A DNA stretch of 64,000 nucleotides from Alphaproteobacteria bacterium (GTDB lineage Bacteria > Pseudomonadota > Alphaproteobacteria > Rhizobiales > OSC116): contig NVQL02000076.1 of the NCBI GenBank assembly GCA_002400495.2, positions 1-64,000 of the forward strand. Direction: 5' to 3'. The first letter of the stretch is position 1; each line of letters opens with the position of its first letter. Positions 45,492 to 54,312 of this stretch are shown here, piece by piece. The notes under the pieces were generated by a model. That model had not been told where the DNA came from. It made no database searches and saw only the letters and a list, made by a program, of their open reading frames with translations. The position numbers and the translations under genes were made by a program.

Positions 45492-46052
45492 ATGGAACTT
45501 AAAGATCAACAAAAAATCAATGCTTCGCGGGCCATTGTTTATGCGGCGTTGAATGATGCTGAAATTTTGCGCCAATGTATTCCTGGTTGCGAGGCCTTGG
45601 AAATGACATCTGAAACTGACATGACCGCGACAGTGGTGCTAAAAGTCGGCCCGGTTAAAGCCAAATTTAAAGGGGTTATAAAACTTTCAAATTTAAATCC
45701 TCCTGTTAGCTACACGCTGACGGGCGAAGGCAAAGGTGGTTCGGCTGGCTCGGTAAAAGGTACAGTCGATGTGAATTTGGAAGAAGATGGCAGTGCGACC
45801 ATTCTTAATTATGAAGTGAGCGCTGTGGTGAGCGGAAAATTTGCTCAATTGGGCGGGCGTTTAATCGATTCAACCTCTAAAAAATTGGCAAGTCAGTTTT
45901 TCAAAAAATTTGGTGAAATTGTTGAAAATAGTGAAGGTTCTGCGGCGCAAATTCCTGCTGAAGTAAAATCAGAGTCTGGTATGAATTGGAAGCCAATTGT
46001 CATTGGCGGCATTGTTATTATTGGTGCGATTATTTATGCCATGTCAAGTTAG
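45492..46052 (+). CDS. coxG: CoxG, membrane-anchoring SRPBCC protein
   Basis: A 186-residue protein with an SRPBCC/CoxG domain (residues 1 to about 145, including LRQCIPGCEALE and VGPVKAKFKGVIKLSNL) and a C-terminal hydrophobic helix (PIVIGGIVIIGAIIYAM). CoxG recruits CO dehydrogenase to the cytoplasmic membrane. AAGGAA precedes the ATG. The stop is 3 bp before coxI. Confidence 0.92.
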   Translation: MELKDQQKINASRAIVYAALNDAEILRQCIPGCEALEMTSETDMTATVVLKVGPVKAKFKGVIKLSNLNPPVSYTLTGEGKGGSAGSVKGTVDVNLEEDGSATILNYEVSAVVSGKFAQLGGRLIDSTSKKLASQFFKKFGEIVENSEGSAAQIPAEVKSESGMNWKPIVIGGIVIIGAIIYAMSS

Positions 46053-46055
46053 GTG

Positions 46056-47018
46056 ATGAAATTGTTAGATATTACATATAGTTCCGAACATGAAAATGAA
46101 ATTGGCGCGCCTCACTCTATCATTGAGCAAGTTGGCGCGATGTTAAGAAACCCATCGGCTGCGGTGATGGCAATTATTGTTGGTATTGATGGGCCTGCTT
46201 ATCGCCCTTTGGGCGCGAGCATGGTGTTTTTTGAAGGTGGCAAGCGGCTTGGCAGCTTGTCTTCGGGCTGCATTGAATCTGACCTTACCATTTATGCAAA
46301 AGACGCGTTGGTGGATGGAAAAACCGTGCAATTGCGCTATGGCGAAGGCTCGCGGTTTATTGACATAAGATTGCCTTGTGGTGGTGGTTTAGATATTTTG
46401 TTGATTCCGAAACCTGACATTGAGGCTTTGGAGAAATTACATAGAAATTTACTTTCACGCCAAGAATGCAGCCTTAAGGTGAATGTAAAAACGGGTCAAA
46501 TTGGCTTAGTTGAAACCTGCGAAACCCAATCTATTGGTGATGATTTTTATATAAAATTTATGCCAGAAATTAAATTTTTAGTTTTTGGAAAAGGGCCTGA
46601 GGCCAGTACGTTTGCGAGCTTGGTGAATGTATCAAACTATCAGAATATTCTCTTTTCACCTGATGAAGAAACCATTGAAGTTGCCCAAAATAATGGCTGT
46701 TTTACGCAGCATTTGGTTAGCACTAACATTCCACAAATTGAGCAAGCAGATAAATGGACGGCGATTGTTTTGTTTTTTCATGACCATGATTGGGAACCTG
46801 AGATTATTAAACAAGCCTTTAAAACCGAAGCTTTTTATATCGGTGCGCAAGGCAGTCGGCGCACCAATGAAGCTCGTATTGCGCGTTTGGTAGAGCTTGG
46901 GGCTTCATCTGAAGATTTGGTGCGATTATATGGGCCGATAGGCTTGATAAAATCGGTGAGGGATGCCCGAACCTTAGCGGTTTCGGTGCTTGCAGAAATT
47001 TTGGATTTAGCTATATGA
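46056..47018 (+). CDS. coxI: CoxI, second XdhC-family maturation protein
   Basis: A 320-residue XdhC-family protein, longer than CoxF. VMAIIVGIDGPAYRPLGASM and GSLSSGCIESDL form the N-terminal XdhC domain, and YIGAQGSRRTNEARIARL is the conserved C-terminal segment. Start is ATG at 46056, or GTG at 46053, immediately after coxG. It closes the cox cluster, which lacks coxB, coxH and coxK in this window. Confidence 0.88.
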   Translation: MKLLDITYSSEHENEIGAPHSIIEQVGAMLRNPSAAVMAIIVGIDGPAYRPLGASMVFFEGGKRLGSLSSGCIESDLTIYAKDALVDGKTVQLRYGEGSRFIDIRLPCGGGLDILLIPKPDIEALEKLHRNLLSRQECSLKVNVKTGQIGLVETCETQSIGDDFYIKFMPEIKFLVFGKGPEASTFASLVNVSNYQNILFSPDEETIEVAQNNGCFTQHLVSTNIPQIEQADKWTAIVLFFHDHDWEPEIIKQAFKTEAFYIGAQGSRRTNEARIARLVELGASSEDLVRLYGPIGLIKSVRDARTLAVSVLAEILDLAI

Positions 47019-47087
47019 ATTGAGTGCTGACATATATTGGTCATCACAGATGCTATCAAGTGGTTTTAACTTAAATGAGATAGCCAA

Positions 47088-47450
47088 ATGATTCCAAATT
47101 TATTTATATTATATGTAAAAGACCCAATTGTAAGTCAGGTTTTTTATGAAAAGTTGTTTGAATGCAAAGCTGCCACTGCGTTCCCCCCATATGTTGCTTT
47201 TACGTTTGAGAACGGCATTAGCTTGGCTTTATGGTCAATTCATGCTGATAGTTTTGTATCGGGTGGAACGGGTCATAAATCGGAATTTTGTTTTATGTAT
47301 TCGGAAGAAAGTAAAGTGCGTGACACTTATCAAAAATGGAAATACATGGGTGTTGAAATTGAACAAGAACCAATGAAAGCGGCTTTTGGATTGACATTTG
47401 TAGCGCTTGACCTTGATGGACATCGAATTCGAGTTTGTTTGGATAATTGA
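47088..47450 (+). CDS. VOC/glyoxalase-family protein
   Basis: A 120-residue single-domain VOC fold protein: LFILYVKDPIVSQVFYEKLF, then a central SLALWSIHA strand and the closing FVALDLDGHRIRVC. It resembles PhnB or glyoxalase/bleomycin-resistance proteins. Function is not specific. It follows coxI by 69 bp in the same direction but has no known link to CODH. Confidence 0.8.
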   Translation: MIPNLFILYVKDPIVSQVFYEKLFECKAATAFPPYVAFTFENGISLALWSIHADSFVSGGTGHKSEFCFMYSEESKVRDTYQKWKYMGVEIEQEPMKAAFGLTFVALDLDGHRIRVCLDN

Positions 47451-47580
47451 TTTATTAAAGTGAGATTTAATCGCTCCATACCAATTTTTATTTAGGCTAT
47501 ATGCATATGCTGAGTTGCTTGACTTTGGCATATGTGTGCTTTACTTGACAAGTAACTTGAACTTGCGAAATGTGGCTAAA

Positions 47581-48246
47581 ATGACGATTAAACTTATAAT
47601 TTTTGACTTTGATGGTGTGCTGGTCGACAGTGAATATATTGCAGGACAAGTGACCACCGAAGCGCTACGTAAGTATGGCGTAAAAACCGATTTAGACACC
47701 ACATTAAGACGTTTTGTCGGTATGCATGATACCGTAATGCGCGGGCATTTGGCCGAGGATGTTGGCGAAGCGCATGTTGATGAATTTTTAAATTTAGTTA
47801 AAGAAAACACACACTTGGCTTATCGTGATCAATTAGTGCCACTGCCTGGTGCGGTGGAAATGCTAGCTGAGCTTGATTTGCCGTTGTGTATTGGCTCTAA
47901 TAGTCGGCTTGCTGGCCTTAAAAGCAAATTGGAAATTACCAAATTAAATCGCTTTTTTAGTGAAGATAGGCTTTATGTTGGTTCCATGGTGCCAAAACCC
48001 AAACCTGCGCCCGACCTGTATTTACATGTGGCTGAGCAGCATAATGTATTGCCAGCAGAATGCATAGTGATTGAAGACAGCGCTCATGGCATTAATGCCG
48101 CGGTGGATGCCAAAATGCCAGTTATTGGGTTTTATGGCGCTTCGCATTGTTATGATGGGTATGAGCAAAAGCTAAAGAAGGCTGGCGCTGATATATTGTT
48201 TAATCAGCTTCGTGAGATTCCTAATATAATCAAACAAATGGCTTGA
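47581..48246 (+). CDS. HAD-superfamily sugar phosphatase or phosphomutase-like protein
   Basis: A 221-residue HAD subfamily IA enzyme. Motif I is DFDGVLVDSE, motif II is CIGSNS, motif III Lys is in MVPKPKPAP, and motif IV is VIEDSAHGI. The pattern fits sugar-phosphate phosphatases or beta-phosphoglucomutase relatives. I chose the ATG at 47581 where the conserved N-terminus begins. It lies directly upstream of the SIS/KbaZ/DeoR operon. Confidence 0.87.
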   Translation: MTIKLIIFDFDGVLVDSEYIAGQVTTEALRKYGVKTDLDTTLRRFVGMHDTVMRGHLAEDVGEAHVDEFLNLVKENTHLAYRDQLVPLPGAVEMLAELDLPLCIGSNSRLAGLKSKLEITKLNRFFSEDRLYVGSMVPKPKPAPDLYLHVAEQHNVLPAECIVIEDSAHGINAAVDAKMPVIGFYGASHCYDGYEQKLKKAGADILFNQLREIPNIIKQMA

Positions 48247-48258
48247 ATCGATCAAAAA

Positions 48259-48302
48259 CAATCAAATATGTGATTGACATTGATTTTTTTGCCTCATATA
48301 GT
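48259..48302 (+). promoter_or_regulatory. Promoter with overlapping operator for the SIS/kbaZ-like operon
   Basis: TTGACA (48274-48279), 17 bp, then TATAGT (48297-48302) is a near-consensus sigma70 promoter. CAATCA-N6-TGATTG (48259-48276) is a perfect inverted repeat overlapping the -35 box, a fitting site for the DeoR-family product of the last gene in the operon. Confidence 0.65.
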
Positions 48303-48337
48303 GTCGTTTAACAGCGATAAACTTGTGAGGATTTTGC

Positions 48338-49306
48338 ATGGCGAACCCAACTTTAAACAGTATTTTTGGCCAATTTGGTTTTTGGAAAAAGGCAGAAATG
48401 CCCGCGAAATTGGTAGATGACTCGCCTTTGCGCGTGGTTGTCGGCTGTGGCACATCTTATAATTTAGCGCTTTCGGTGGCATCAGCACTTAATGCTGCGG
48501 GGTTTAGAGCCATTGATGTGCCTGCTGGTGAATGGATTGTGCGGCCCGAGGCATATGCGCCGCAACAAATGAGCGATATTGAAGTGATTGCTTTGTCGCG
48601 CAGTGGCGAAACCACTGAAACTGTGCAAGCGGCTAAAATAAGCCAAACGCGCGGGCAAAAAGTGATTGGCATTACTTGTGAACCTGGCTCATCATTAAGT
48701 GCAGTATCTGATGTGAAGATTGAATTTGTAACCCATGCAGAAGAGGGCATTGTGATGACTTGCTCGGCCAGCCTTATGTTGTTGGCTGGTTATGCTTTGG
48801 CGGGCCTGAGAATTGATGATGAACTGGCACAGCGGGCTGAAAAATTGGTATCGGCGATAGATGCTGTGGCAGTTGGCGATTATGCGGGACGTACGCATTT
48901 TGTATTTTTGGGTGGCGGCGCAAATTACGGTGTGGCGTTGGAAGGCGCGCTTAAACTACAAGAAATGGCTATCTGTTATACGCAAGCGTTTCACCCTGGT
49001 GAATATCGGCATGGGCCAGTGAGTTTGGTTGATGAGCGCACTGCCATTATAATGCTTTACCATTCTGATACGGCTGAGGACGAAGCAGTTTTGGTGAAAG
49101 AATTACAGGCCAAAGGCGCTTGGGTGTTGGGGCTTGGTGGGGCAGGTGATGTCGAGTTGAATGTTGCAAGTGACGGCGACCTTGCGGGTGTAGAAATATT
49201 ACCAGCACTACAATTATTGGGTGAGCGTTATGCCTTGGCGCATAATATTGATACGACCGCACCACGCCATTTAACCAAAGTTGTGATGTTGGAGGATGGC
49301 GAATGA
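48338..49306 (+). CDS. SIS-domain sugar isomerase/deaminase, AgaS/GlmS-like
   Basis: A 322-residue protein with two SIS domains. GCGTSYNLALSVASAL and SRSGETTETVQAAK are sugar-phosphate-binding loops, and EYRHGPVSLVDERTA carries the catalytic Glu and His region of GlmS and AgaS relatives. It probably isomerises or deaminates an amino-sugar phosphate. It overlaps the KbaZ-like gene by 4 bp. Exact substrate unknown. Confidence 0.87.
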   Translation: MANPTLNSIFGQFGFWKKAEMPAKLVDDSPLRVVVGCGTSYNLALSVASALNAAGFRAIDVPAGEWIVRPEAYAPQQMSDIEVIALSRSGETTETVQAAKISQTRGQKVIGITCEPGSSLSAVSDVKIEFVTHAEEGIVMTCSASLMLLAGYALAGLRIDDELAQRAEKLVSAIDAVAVGDYAGRTHFVFLGGGANYGVALEGALKLQEMAICYTQAFHPGEYRHGPVSLVDERTAIIMLYHSDTAEDEAVLVKELQAKGAWVLGLGGAGDVELNVASDGDLAGVEILPALQLLGERYALAHNIDTTAPRHLTKVVMLEDGE

Positions 49307-50592
49307 ACCAAGCGTTACAATATTTACTTGATTTGCCAGAGCAGCATAATGATGGAGCTGCCCGCGGCATAACATCGGTTTGCAGCGCGCACCCTCTGGT
49401 GATTGAAGCGGCTTTAATAGAAGCGGCTGCAAATAATAGTGTGGCTCTGATTGAAGCAACTTGTAATCAAGTGAACCAAGATGGTGGTTATACGGGTATG
49501 CAACCACAAGATTTTAAAGATTTTGTGCTAAAAATTGCTAAAAATATAGGGTTTGCGCATGATAATATTTTATTTGGCGGCGATCATTTAGGCCCCAACC
49601 CTTGGCGGCATTTAAAGGCTGATGAGGCGATGGCAAAGGCCATTGATATGACGGCGGCTTATGCTGCGGCAGGTTTTTCGAAGATTTATTTGGATGCTAG
49701 CATGGCTTGCGCCGATGATGAAAACCCATTGCCAGCGGCAACAATCGCTGAACGTGCTGTTGAACTGGCTGCTTCGGCTGAAGTTACTGCACGGGTTCAT
49801 GGGCATCCTTTGCCAGCTTATATTATTGGCACTGAAGTGCCAGTGCCAGGTGGTGCATCTGAAGAATTGGATGTGTTAGAGGTGACGACATCCATTAGTG
49901 CAACTGAAACATTGTCTCTACATAAGGCAGCTTTTGCGGCAGCAGGGTTAGAAAATGCATTTGCGCGCTCAATCGGTTTGGTTGTGCAGCCTGGGGTTGA
50001 GTTTGGCCATGCCAATGTCATTCATTTTAAAGTATTCGACGCGCAATTATTATCCGCATGGCGTCCACTAAACCTAAATATTGTGTTTGAAGCGCATTCG
50101 ACTGATTATCAAACCGCGCAAGCATTGAGAGAACTGGTTGCTGGTGGTTTTGCTATTCTTAAAGTTGGCCCTGGGCTGACATCTGCTTTGCGTGAGGCTT
50201 ATTATGGGCTTGACCAAATTGCGGGTATTGTTTGTAATGGTTATGAAGCGGGCACATTGCCTGCTAAAATGGAACAAATTATGCTGAATCGGCCAGAATA
50301 TTGGCAGGATTATTATGAGGGCACTGCGGCAGAAAAATATGTACAGCGCCATTATAGCTATAGTGACCGCATTCGATATTATTGGACAGATGCCGATGCG
50401 TTGCAAGCGGTGGATCGGTTATTTGCTGCGTTGGATGGAGTCGTAATTGCTGAAACATTGATTAGCCAATATCTACCGCGCCAATATGCGGATATGGCTA
50501 TAAATGGTGAGGAGGCTAGTGCAAAAAGCCTGGTTATTGCGGCTGTACGCACGGTGTTGAGCGGTTATTCGGAGGCGTGTGATTTTGATTAG
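49303..50592 (+). CDS. KbaZ/GatZ-like protein (tagatose-bisphosphate aldolase non-catalytic subunit family)
   Basis: A 429-residue TIM-barrel protein of the GatZ/KbaZ family. GITSVCSAHPLVIEAAL, LIEATCNQVNQDGGYTGM and FGGDHLGPNPW are hallmarks. In enterobacteria GatZ and KbaZ stabilise the catalytic class II aldolases GatY and KbaY. No such catalytic partner is encoded in this operon or window, so the protein may act alone. It is followed, with overlap, by a DeoR gene. Confidence 0.88.
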   Translation: MNQALQYLLDLPEQHNDGAARGITSVCSAHPLVIEAALIEAAANNSVALIEATCNQVNQDGGYTGMQPQDFKDFVLKIAKNIGFAHDNILFGGDHLGPNPWRHLKADEAMAKAIDMTAAYAAAGFSKIYLDASMACADDENPLPAATIAERAVELAASAEVTARVHGHPLPAYIIGTEVPVPGGASEELDVLEVTTSISATETLSLHKAAFAAAGLENAFARSIGLVVQPGVEFGHANVIHFKVFDAQLLSAWRPLNLNIVFEAHSTDYQTAQALRELVAGGFAILKVGPGLTSALREAYYGLDQIAGIVCNGYEAGTLPAKMEQIMLNRPEYWQDYYEGTAAEKYVQRHYSYSDRIRYYWTDADALQAVDRLFAALDGVVIAETLISQYLPRQYADMAINGEEASAKSLVIAAVRTVLSGYSEACDFD

Positions 50593-51349
50593 TAATCGTC
50601 AGGACATGATCCGCAATTATTTGTTTGAAAAAGGCCAAACGCCGGTTCAAACCTTAGCTGATGTTTTGGGCGCTTCTTTGGCGACAGTGCGCCGTGATTT
50701 GGCTGAAATGGAACAAGCAGGCTCTATTGAGCGTTTGCATGGTTCGGCTAGAATCGCTAGTGGCGCTCAAGATGAGGTGGCTTTTGATGCGCGCGAAAGC
50801 GCCAACTTGCTGGCCAAGCGAGCGATTGCTTCAGAGGCAGCAAAAAACATAATTGCCGGCAGTACGATATTTTTAGATGCGGGTACGACGGTATTGCAAT
50901 TGGCAAAGCGTATAAAATTGCTGGGCATGCCGTTGACGGTGTTTACCAATGGGGTGGTTGTGGCGCAGGAATTGGCGTATATCCCTGAAATTTCGGTAAA
51001 TTTATTAGGTGGACGCATTCGGCCAGAAAATATGTCAATTGTCGGGCCATTGGCAGAACGGATGATTGATGACTTGTGGTTTGATCAGTTGTTTTTGGGC
51101 GCGAGTGCAATTGCTGATGATGGCTGGTTGTCTAGCTATGATGCGGATGAAGCGCGACTGAATGCCTGCATGACAAAGCGCGCTCAAAGCGTCTATATTT
51201 TGGCTGATGGTGACAAATTTAGCAGCCGTGCCACATATAATGTTTTTTGCTTGTCGAATGCTATGAAATTAATCACTGATGTTGCACCCAATCAGGCGTT
51301 TGGGAGCTTTGCTCAAAAGGCAGATTTGGACATTATTTACGCGGAATAA
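50579..51349 (+). CDS. DeoR-family transcriptional regulator, AgaR-like
   Basis: A 256-residue repressor with HTH VQTLADVLGASLATVRRDLA and a DeoR sensor domain (IFLDAGTTVLQLAKRI, LLGGRIRPENMSIVGPLAE, FLGASAIADDGWLSSYDADE). It senses a sugar phosphate. GTG at 50579 follows GGAGG closely; the TTG at 50585 has better spacing and is the alternative. It overlaps kbaZ-like upstream and, convergently, the next gene by 17 bp. Confidence 0.9.
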   Translation: MILISNRQDMIRNYLFEKGQTPVQTLADVLGASLATVRRDLAEMEQAGSIERLHGSARIASGAQDEVAFDARESANLLAKRAIASEAAKNIIAGSTIFLDAGTTVLQLAKRIKLLGMPLTVFTNGVVVAQELAYIPEISVNLLGGRIRPENMSIVGPLAERMIDDLWFDQLFLGASAIADDGWLSSYDADEARLNACMTKRAQSVYILADGDKFSSRATYNVFCLSNAMKLITDVAPNQAFGSFAQKADLDIIYAE

Positions 51350-52220
51350 GACCTTGTATGGTTTGTTTGGCTGTGCGGTTTGTGTCACGGGTTTGGCGGG
51401 TTTCGTTGCCAAAGGGGGACGCATCCAAAATCTGCATCATGTCTGCGGCGGCGAGATGAAAACCATTTGGCACACCGACTGACTCAAAAGTTTGAGCTAT
51501 TTCACGCATTTCTGGCGCCCAACGCCCTGCATCTGCAGGCAGGCGCTGAATGTTGGTGGTGGCGCGGATGAAAGTCTCATTTTGGCTGGATTCTAGTTCG
51601 GCCAATAATTCATCTAACAGGCCAAGATTATCGGCGGTTAAAAGTGCGCCTGCTAGTAGGCTGTTGATGCCTTTGGTGATGGCAGCATAGCTCATTTTCA
51701 TGCCTGAGGCACGGCCAACTTCATCACCAAGTTGTTTGATTTGAAAAGCCGCGCCCGCCGTTTGGTTGAGCTGTTGGCAATCGGCGCCTGATACATAAAG
51801 ACAAGGCAAATAGGGTTTATTACGGTTGACCAGTGGTGGCCCGCCTATAATACCTGCGTCGACAAATTTAACATCGCTGTCATTAAACAGCTCGGCGATT
51901 TCTCGTGTGTGATCTGGCGAGATGGCGTTGCATTCGACATAGGTGAATTTAAGGTGCGAGGCTTTGGCTTGTTCTGCCACCTGTGTGGCCAATTCGGTGG
52001 CCAAAGCGGGCGGTACGATTGATAGGAAAATCTGGCAATCTGATAGCAGGCTTTCAAGATTTGGGCAGTCTTGCATTTGGGCTTGTTTGGCGCGCTCTAG
52101 GGTTTCGGGGCTGCGGCCTGTTAATATTGTGGTGATTTCATAACCTGCATTTGTATATGCTGCGGCAACGCCTGCGCCCATTACGCCCGCTGAAATGATG
52201 GAAATTGTTGGCTTGGTCAT
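51333..52220 (-). CDS. NAD(P)-dependent oxidoreductase, 6PGDH-like with DUF1932
   Basis: A 295-residue enzyme. ISIISAGVMGAGVAAAYTNA is the nucleotide-binding loop, GGPPLV marks the beta-hydroxyacid dehydrogenase-like active site, and the C-terminal part fits DUF1932. It probably oxidises a hydroxy acid or sugar acid. It is paired with the SDR upstream (9-bp gap) in a leftward operon. Its 3' end overlaps the convergent DeoR gene. Confidence 0.83.
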   Translation of the reverse strand: MTKPTISIISAGVMGAGVAAAYTNAGYEITTILTGRSPETLERAKQAQMQDCPNLESLLSDCQIFLSIVPPALATELATQVAEQAKASHLKFTYVECNAISPDHTREIAELFNDSDVKFVDAGIIGGPPLVNRNKPYLPCLYVSGADCQQLNQTAGAAFQIKQLGDEVGRASGMKMSYAAITKGINSLLAGALLTADNLGLLDELLAELESSQNETFIRATTNIQRLPADAGRWAPEMREIAQTFESVGVPNGFHLAAADMMQILDASPFGNETRQTRDTNRTAKQTIQGLIPRK

Positions 52221-52229
52221 GGTGTTTCC

Positions 52230-53081
52230 TTAAATGTCTTTAATAAAATCGGCATAGGCATCGGCATAATCTGGGTGCCAGCGTGATAGAGGTGGGCGAT
52301 TTTTGATGATGTCATCTGCCGCCCAGCGCATGCGTAATTCATCTAGTGGGCGTTTTACATCATTGTCGGGGCAGAGAATGTAGAAATCGCCTTTTTCTAA
52401 GCTGGCGATCATGAATTCGGTAATTTGTTCTGGCAGCCACGCGTCGTCTGGAAGCTCGGTGCGGCCCGGGCAGGAGAGTGGGGTATATACAAAGCCTGGG
52501 ATGAGCAAATGGGCGCTGATATTCGCGCCGTCTGTATTGCGAAATTCATGTTGCAGAGCTTCGGTAAAGGAAATAACGCCGCTTTTGGCGACATTATAAG
52601 CAGGGTCACCTGGCGGTGTGGTGATGCCTTGTTTTGAGCCTGTATTGATGATCAAGCAAGGCCCTTTGCGTTTGAGCATATTGGGTGCGAAAACATGGCA
52701 GCCATTGATAACCCCATGTAAATTGACATCTAATATACGTTGCCATGTTTGGCTTTTGTTGAGCATATCGCTTCCGGGTTGAACGGCGGCGTTATTCATA
52801 AGAATGTCTGTGCCGCCAAATCGTTGTTGAACGGCAGCTTCTAAGGCGATTAAATCATCCATTTTACTGACATCGGTTTCGTGTGCCATGACATTATCCG
52901 CGCCTTTTGCGGAGGTGGCTGCAACGGTTTTTACGGCTTGGGCTAACCGATCAGCGCCTATGTCGGCAATGACAACATTTAAGCCCATTTTGGCAAATTG
53001 CACGGCGGTGGCCAAGCCAATGCCTGATGCGCTGCCTGTGATAACGGCTGTAGAACCAGAAGATAGAGCAGGATGAGTCAT
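52230..53081 (-). CDS. Short-chain dehydrogenase/reductase
   Basis: A 283-residue classical SDR: VITGSASGIGLATAVQFA for cofactor binding, MNNAAVQPG, and the catalytic YNVAK with preceding Ser in NTGSKQG. Cofactor Asp in VIADIG suggests NAD. Context with a lactonase and a 6PGDH-like enzyme suggests oxidation of a sugar or sugar acid. It leads the leftward two-gene unit. Confidence 0.87.
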   Translation of the reverse strand: MTHPALSSGSTAVITGSASGIGLATAVQFAKMGLNVVIADIGADRLAQAVKTVAATSAKGADNVMAHETDVSKMDDLIALEAAVQQRFGGTDILMNNAAVQPGSDMLNKSQTWQRILDVNLHGVINGCHVFAPNMLKRKGPCLIINTGSKQGITTPPGDPAYNVAKSGVISFTEALQHEFRNTDGANISAHLLIPGFVYTPLSCPGRTELPDDAWLPEQITEFMIASLEKGDFYILCPDNDVKRPLDELRMRWAADDIIKNRPPLSRWHPDYADAYADFIKDI

Positions 53082-53154
53082 GAGTTTTCCAATCAGATAG
53101 TATAATTTAAGAATTATTGTAAAATAACATAAATAATAGACATCTGAAAGGTGA

Positions 53155-53166
53155 ATTAACGTTAAT
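53155..53166. promoter_or_regulatory. 12-bp palindrome upstream of the SDR gene
   Basis: ATTAACGTTAAT is a perfect palindrome, 74 bp upstream of the SDR start in the 114-bp gap. The AACGTT core is typical of LacI-type operators. No LacI gene is in the window, so the link is tentative. Confidence 0.3.
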
Positions 53167-53195
53167 CTTGCGGGTTTTTAACTTGGGTGAACGGT

Positions 53196-54107
53196 TTAAG
53201 ACTTATACTGCGCGCCTATAGTGCCTAAATAGATGGCATATAGACTGGTAGAAGCGGTGATGAATAAGCGGTTGCCTTTGGGGCCACCAAACTCGACATT
53301 GGCGACAAGCTCGCCGATGGGAATTTCGCCAATTAAGCCGCCATCTGGGGCAAAACATTGCACTGATTTGCCTGCGCTGGTCCAGACATTGCCATTGACA
53401 TCGAGCCTGAAACCATCGGATAAACCGTTTTCAATATGGGTGAAAACACTGCCATTGGCGAGTGTTTTGCCATCTATAACGTCGAATTTTCTGATATATT
53501 TGGGGCAACTGTCATTATGGGTGTTGCCAGTGTCGGAGATGTATAGAATTGTTTCATCGGGCGAGAATGCCAAACCATTTGGTTTGTCGAAATCATCGGC
53601 GACCACAGTTAGCTCATTTGTTTGTGGGTCGAGCCTGAAAACGAAGCAGCCTGCTTGTTCTTGGTCGGCTGTTTTGCCTTCGTAATCGGTTAAAATGCCA
53701 TAAGGTGGGTCGGTGAACCATATGGTGTCATCGGATTTTACGACCACATCATTGGGTGAGTTGAAGCGTTTGCCTTCAAATTGATCGGCCAAAATTGTGA
53801 TGCTGCCATCATGCTCGGTGCGGGTGACGCGGCGGGCTAGATGCTCGCAAGTGATTAAGCGGCCTTGCAAATCTCGGGTGTTGCCATTGCTGTTGTTGGA
53901 TGGATTGCGAAACACGCGGCTGCCTGCATCTGGTGTCCATTGATGCATAACATTGCTTGGCACATCGCTATAAAGCAGATAATCACCATGCGGAAAATAA
54001 ACAGGGCCTTCGCCCCACAACATGCCAGTGGCTAATTTTTCTAAGTTTGCGGTTGGTAGATAGAGGCCTACAAAACGCTCATCGTGAATGATTATACTGT
54101 CTGACAC
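53196..54107 (-). CDS. SMP-30/gluconolactonase family protein
   Basis: A 303-residue beta-propeller lactonase-like enzyme. Glu in LWGEGPVYF, FNSPNDVVVKSDDTIWFTDP, PNGLAFSPDETILYISDT and the DGFRLDVNGNVW stretch give the metal-site pattern. I take GTG at 54107, after GCGAGAA, because family similarity begins there; a TTG at 54158 is possible. A sugar dehydrogenase (the SDR) followed by a lactonase is a standard oxidative sugar route. Confidence 0.85.
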   Translation of the reverse strand: MSDSIIIHDERFVGLYLPTANLEKLATGMLWGEGPVYFPHGDYLLYSDVPSNVMHQWTPDAGSRVFRNPSNNSNGNTRDLQGRLITCEHLARRVTRTEHDGSITILADQFEGKRFNSPNDVVVKSDDTIWFTDPPYGILTDYEGKTADQEQAGCFVFRLDPQTNELTVVADDFDKPNGLAFSPDETILYISDTGNTHNDSCPKYIRKFDVIDGKTLANGSVFTHIENGLSDGFRLDVNGNVWTSAGKSVQCFAPDGGLIGEIPIGELVANVEFGGPKGNRLFITASTSLYAIYLGTIGAQYKS

Positions 54108-54209
54108 ATTATTCTCGCTTTTATTTTGGTTGATAAAACAATATGCGGATTTATTCAATTGTATGCCTGAATAGCCTGATTGTTGATGCAGCTAATTGCA
54201 AAAGACACT

Positions 54210-54223
54210 GCGGGTATCCGCAT
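54210..54223. promoter_or_regulatory. Repeated motif 1 upstream of the histidine kinase gene
   Basis: GCGGGTATCCGCAT, containing TGCGG-GTAT-CCGCA with its flank, about 90 bp before the histidine kinase start. The identical 14 bases recur at 56293 before the ABC operon, followed in both by TATAG- or CATAGG- and AAATTG-like sequence. It is a candidate binding site of the adjacent response regulator. Confidence 0.6.
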
Positions 54224-54312
54224 GAAGTATAGCGGAAAATTGCTTTTTTAATATGTAAATCCCCTTCTTTGTTGAGCTTAACTGTGTATGATGGTTTTGA
54301 GGATTATCATCT

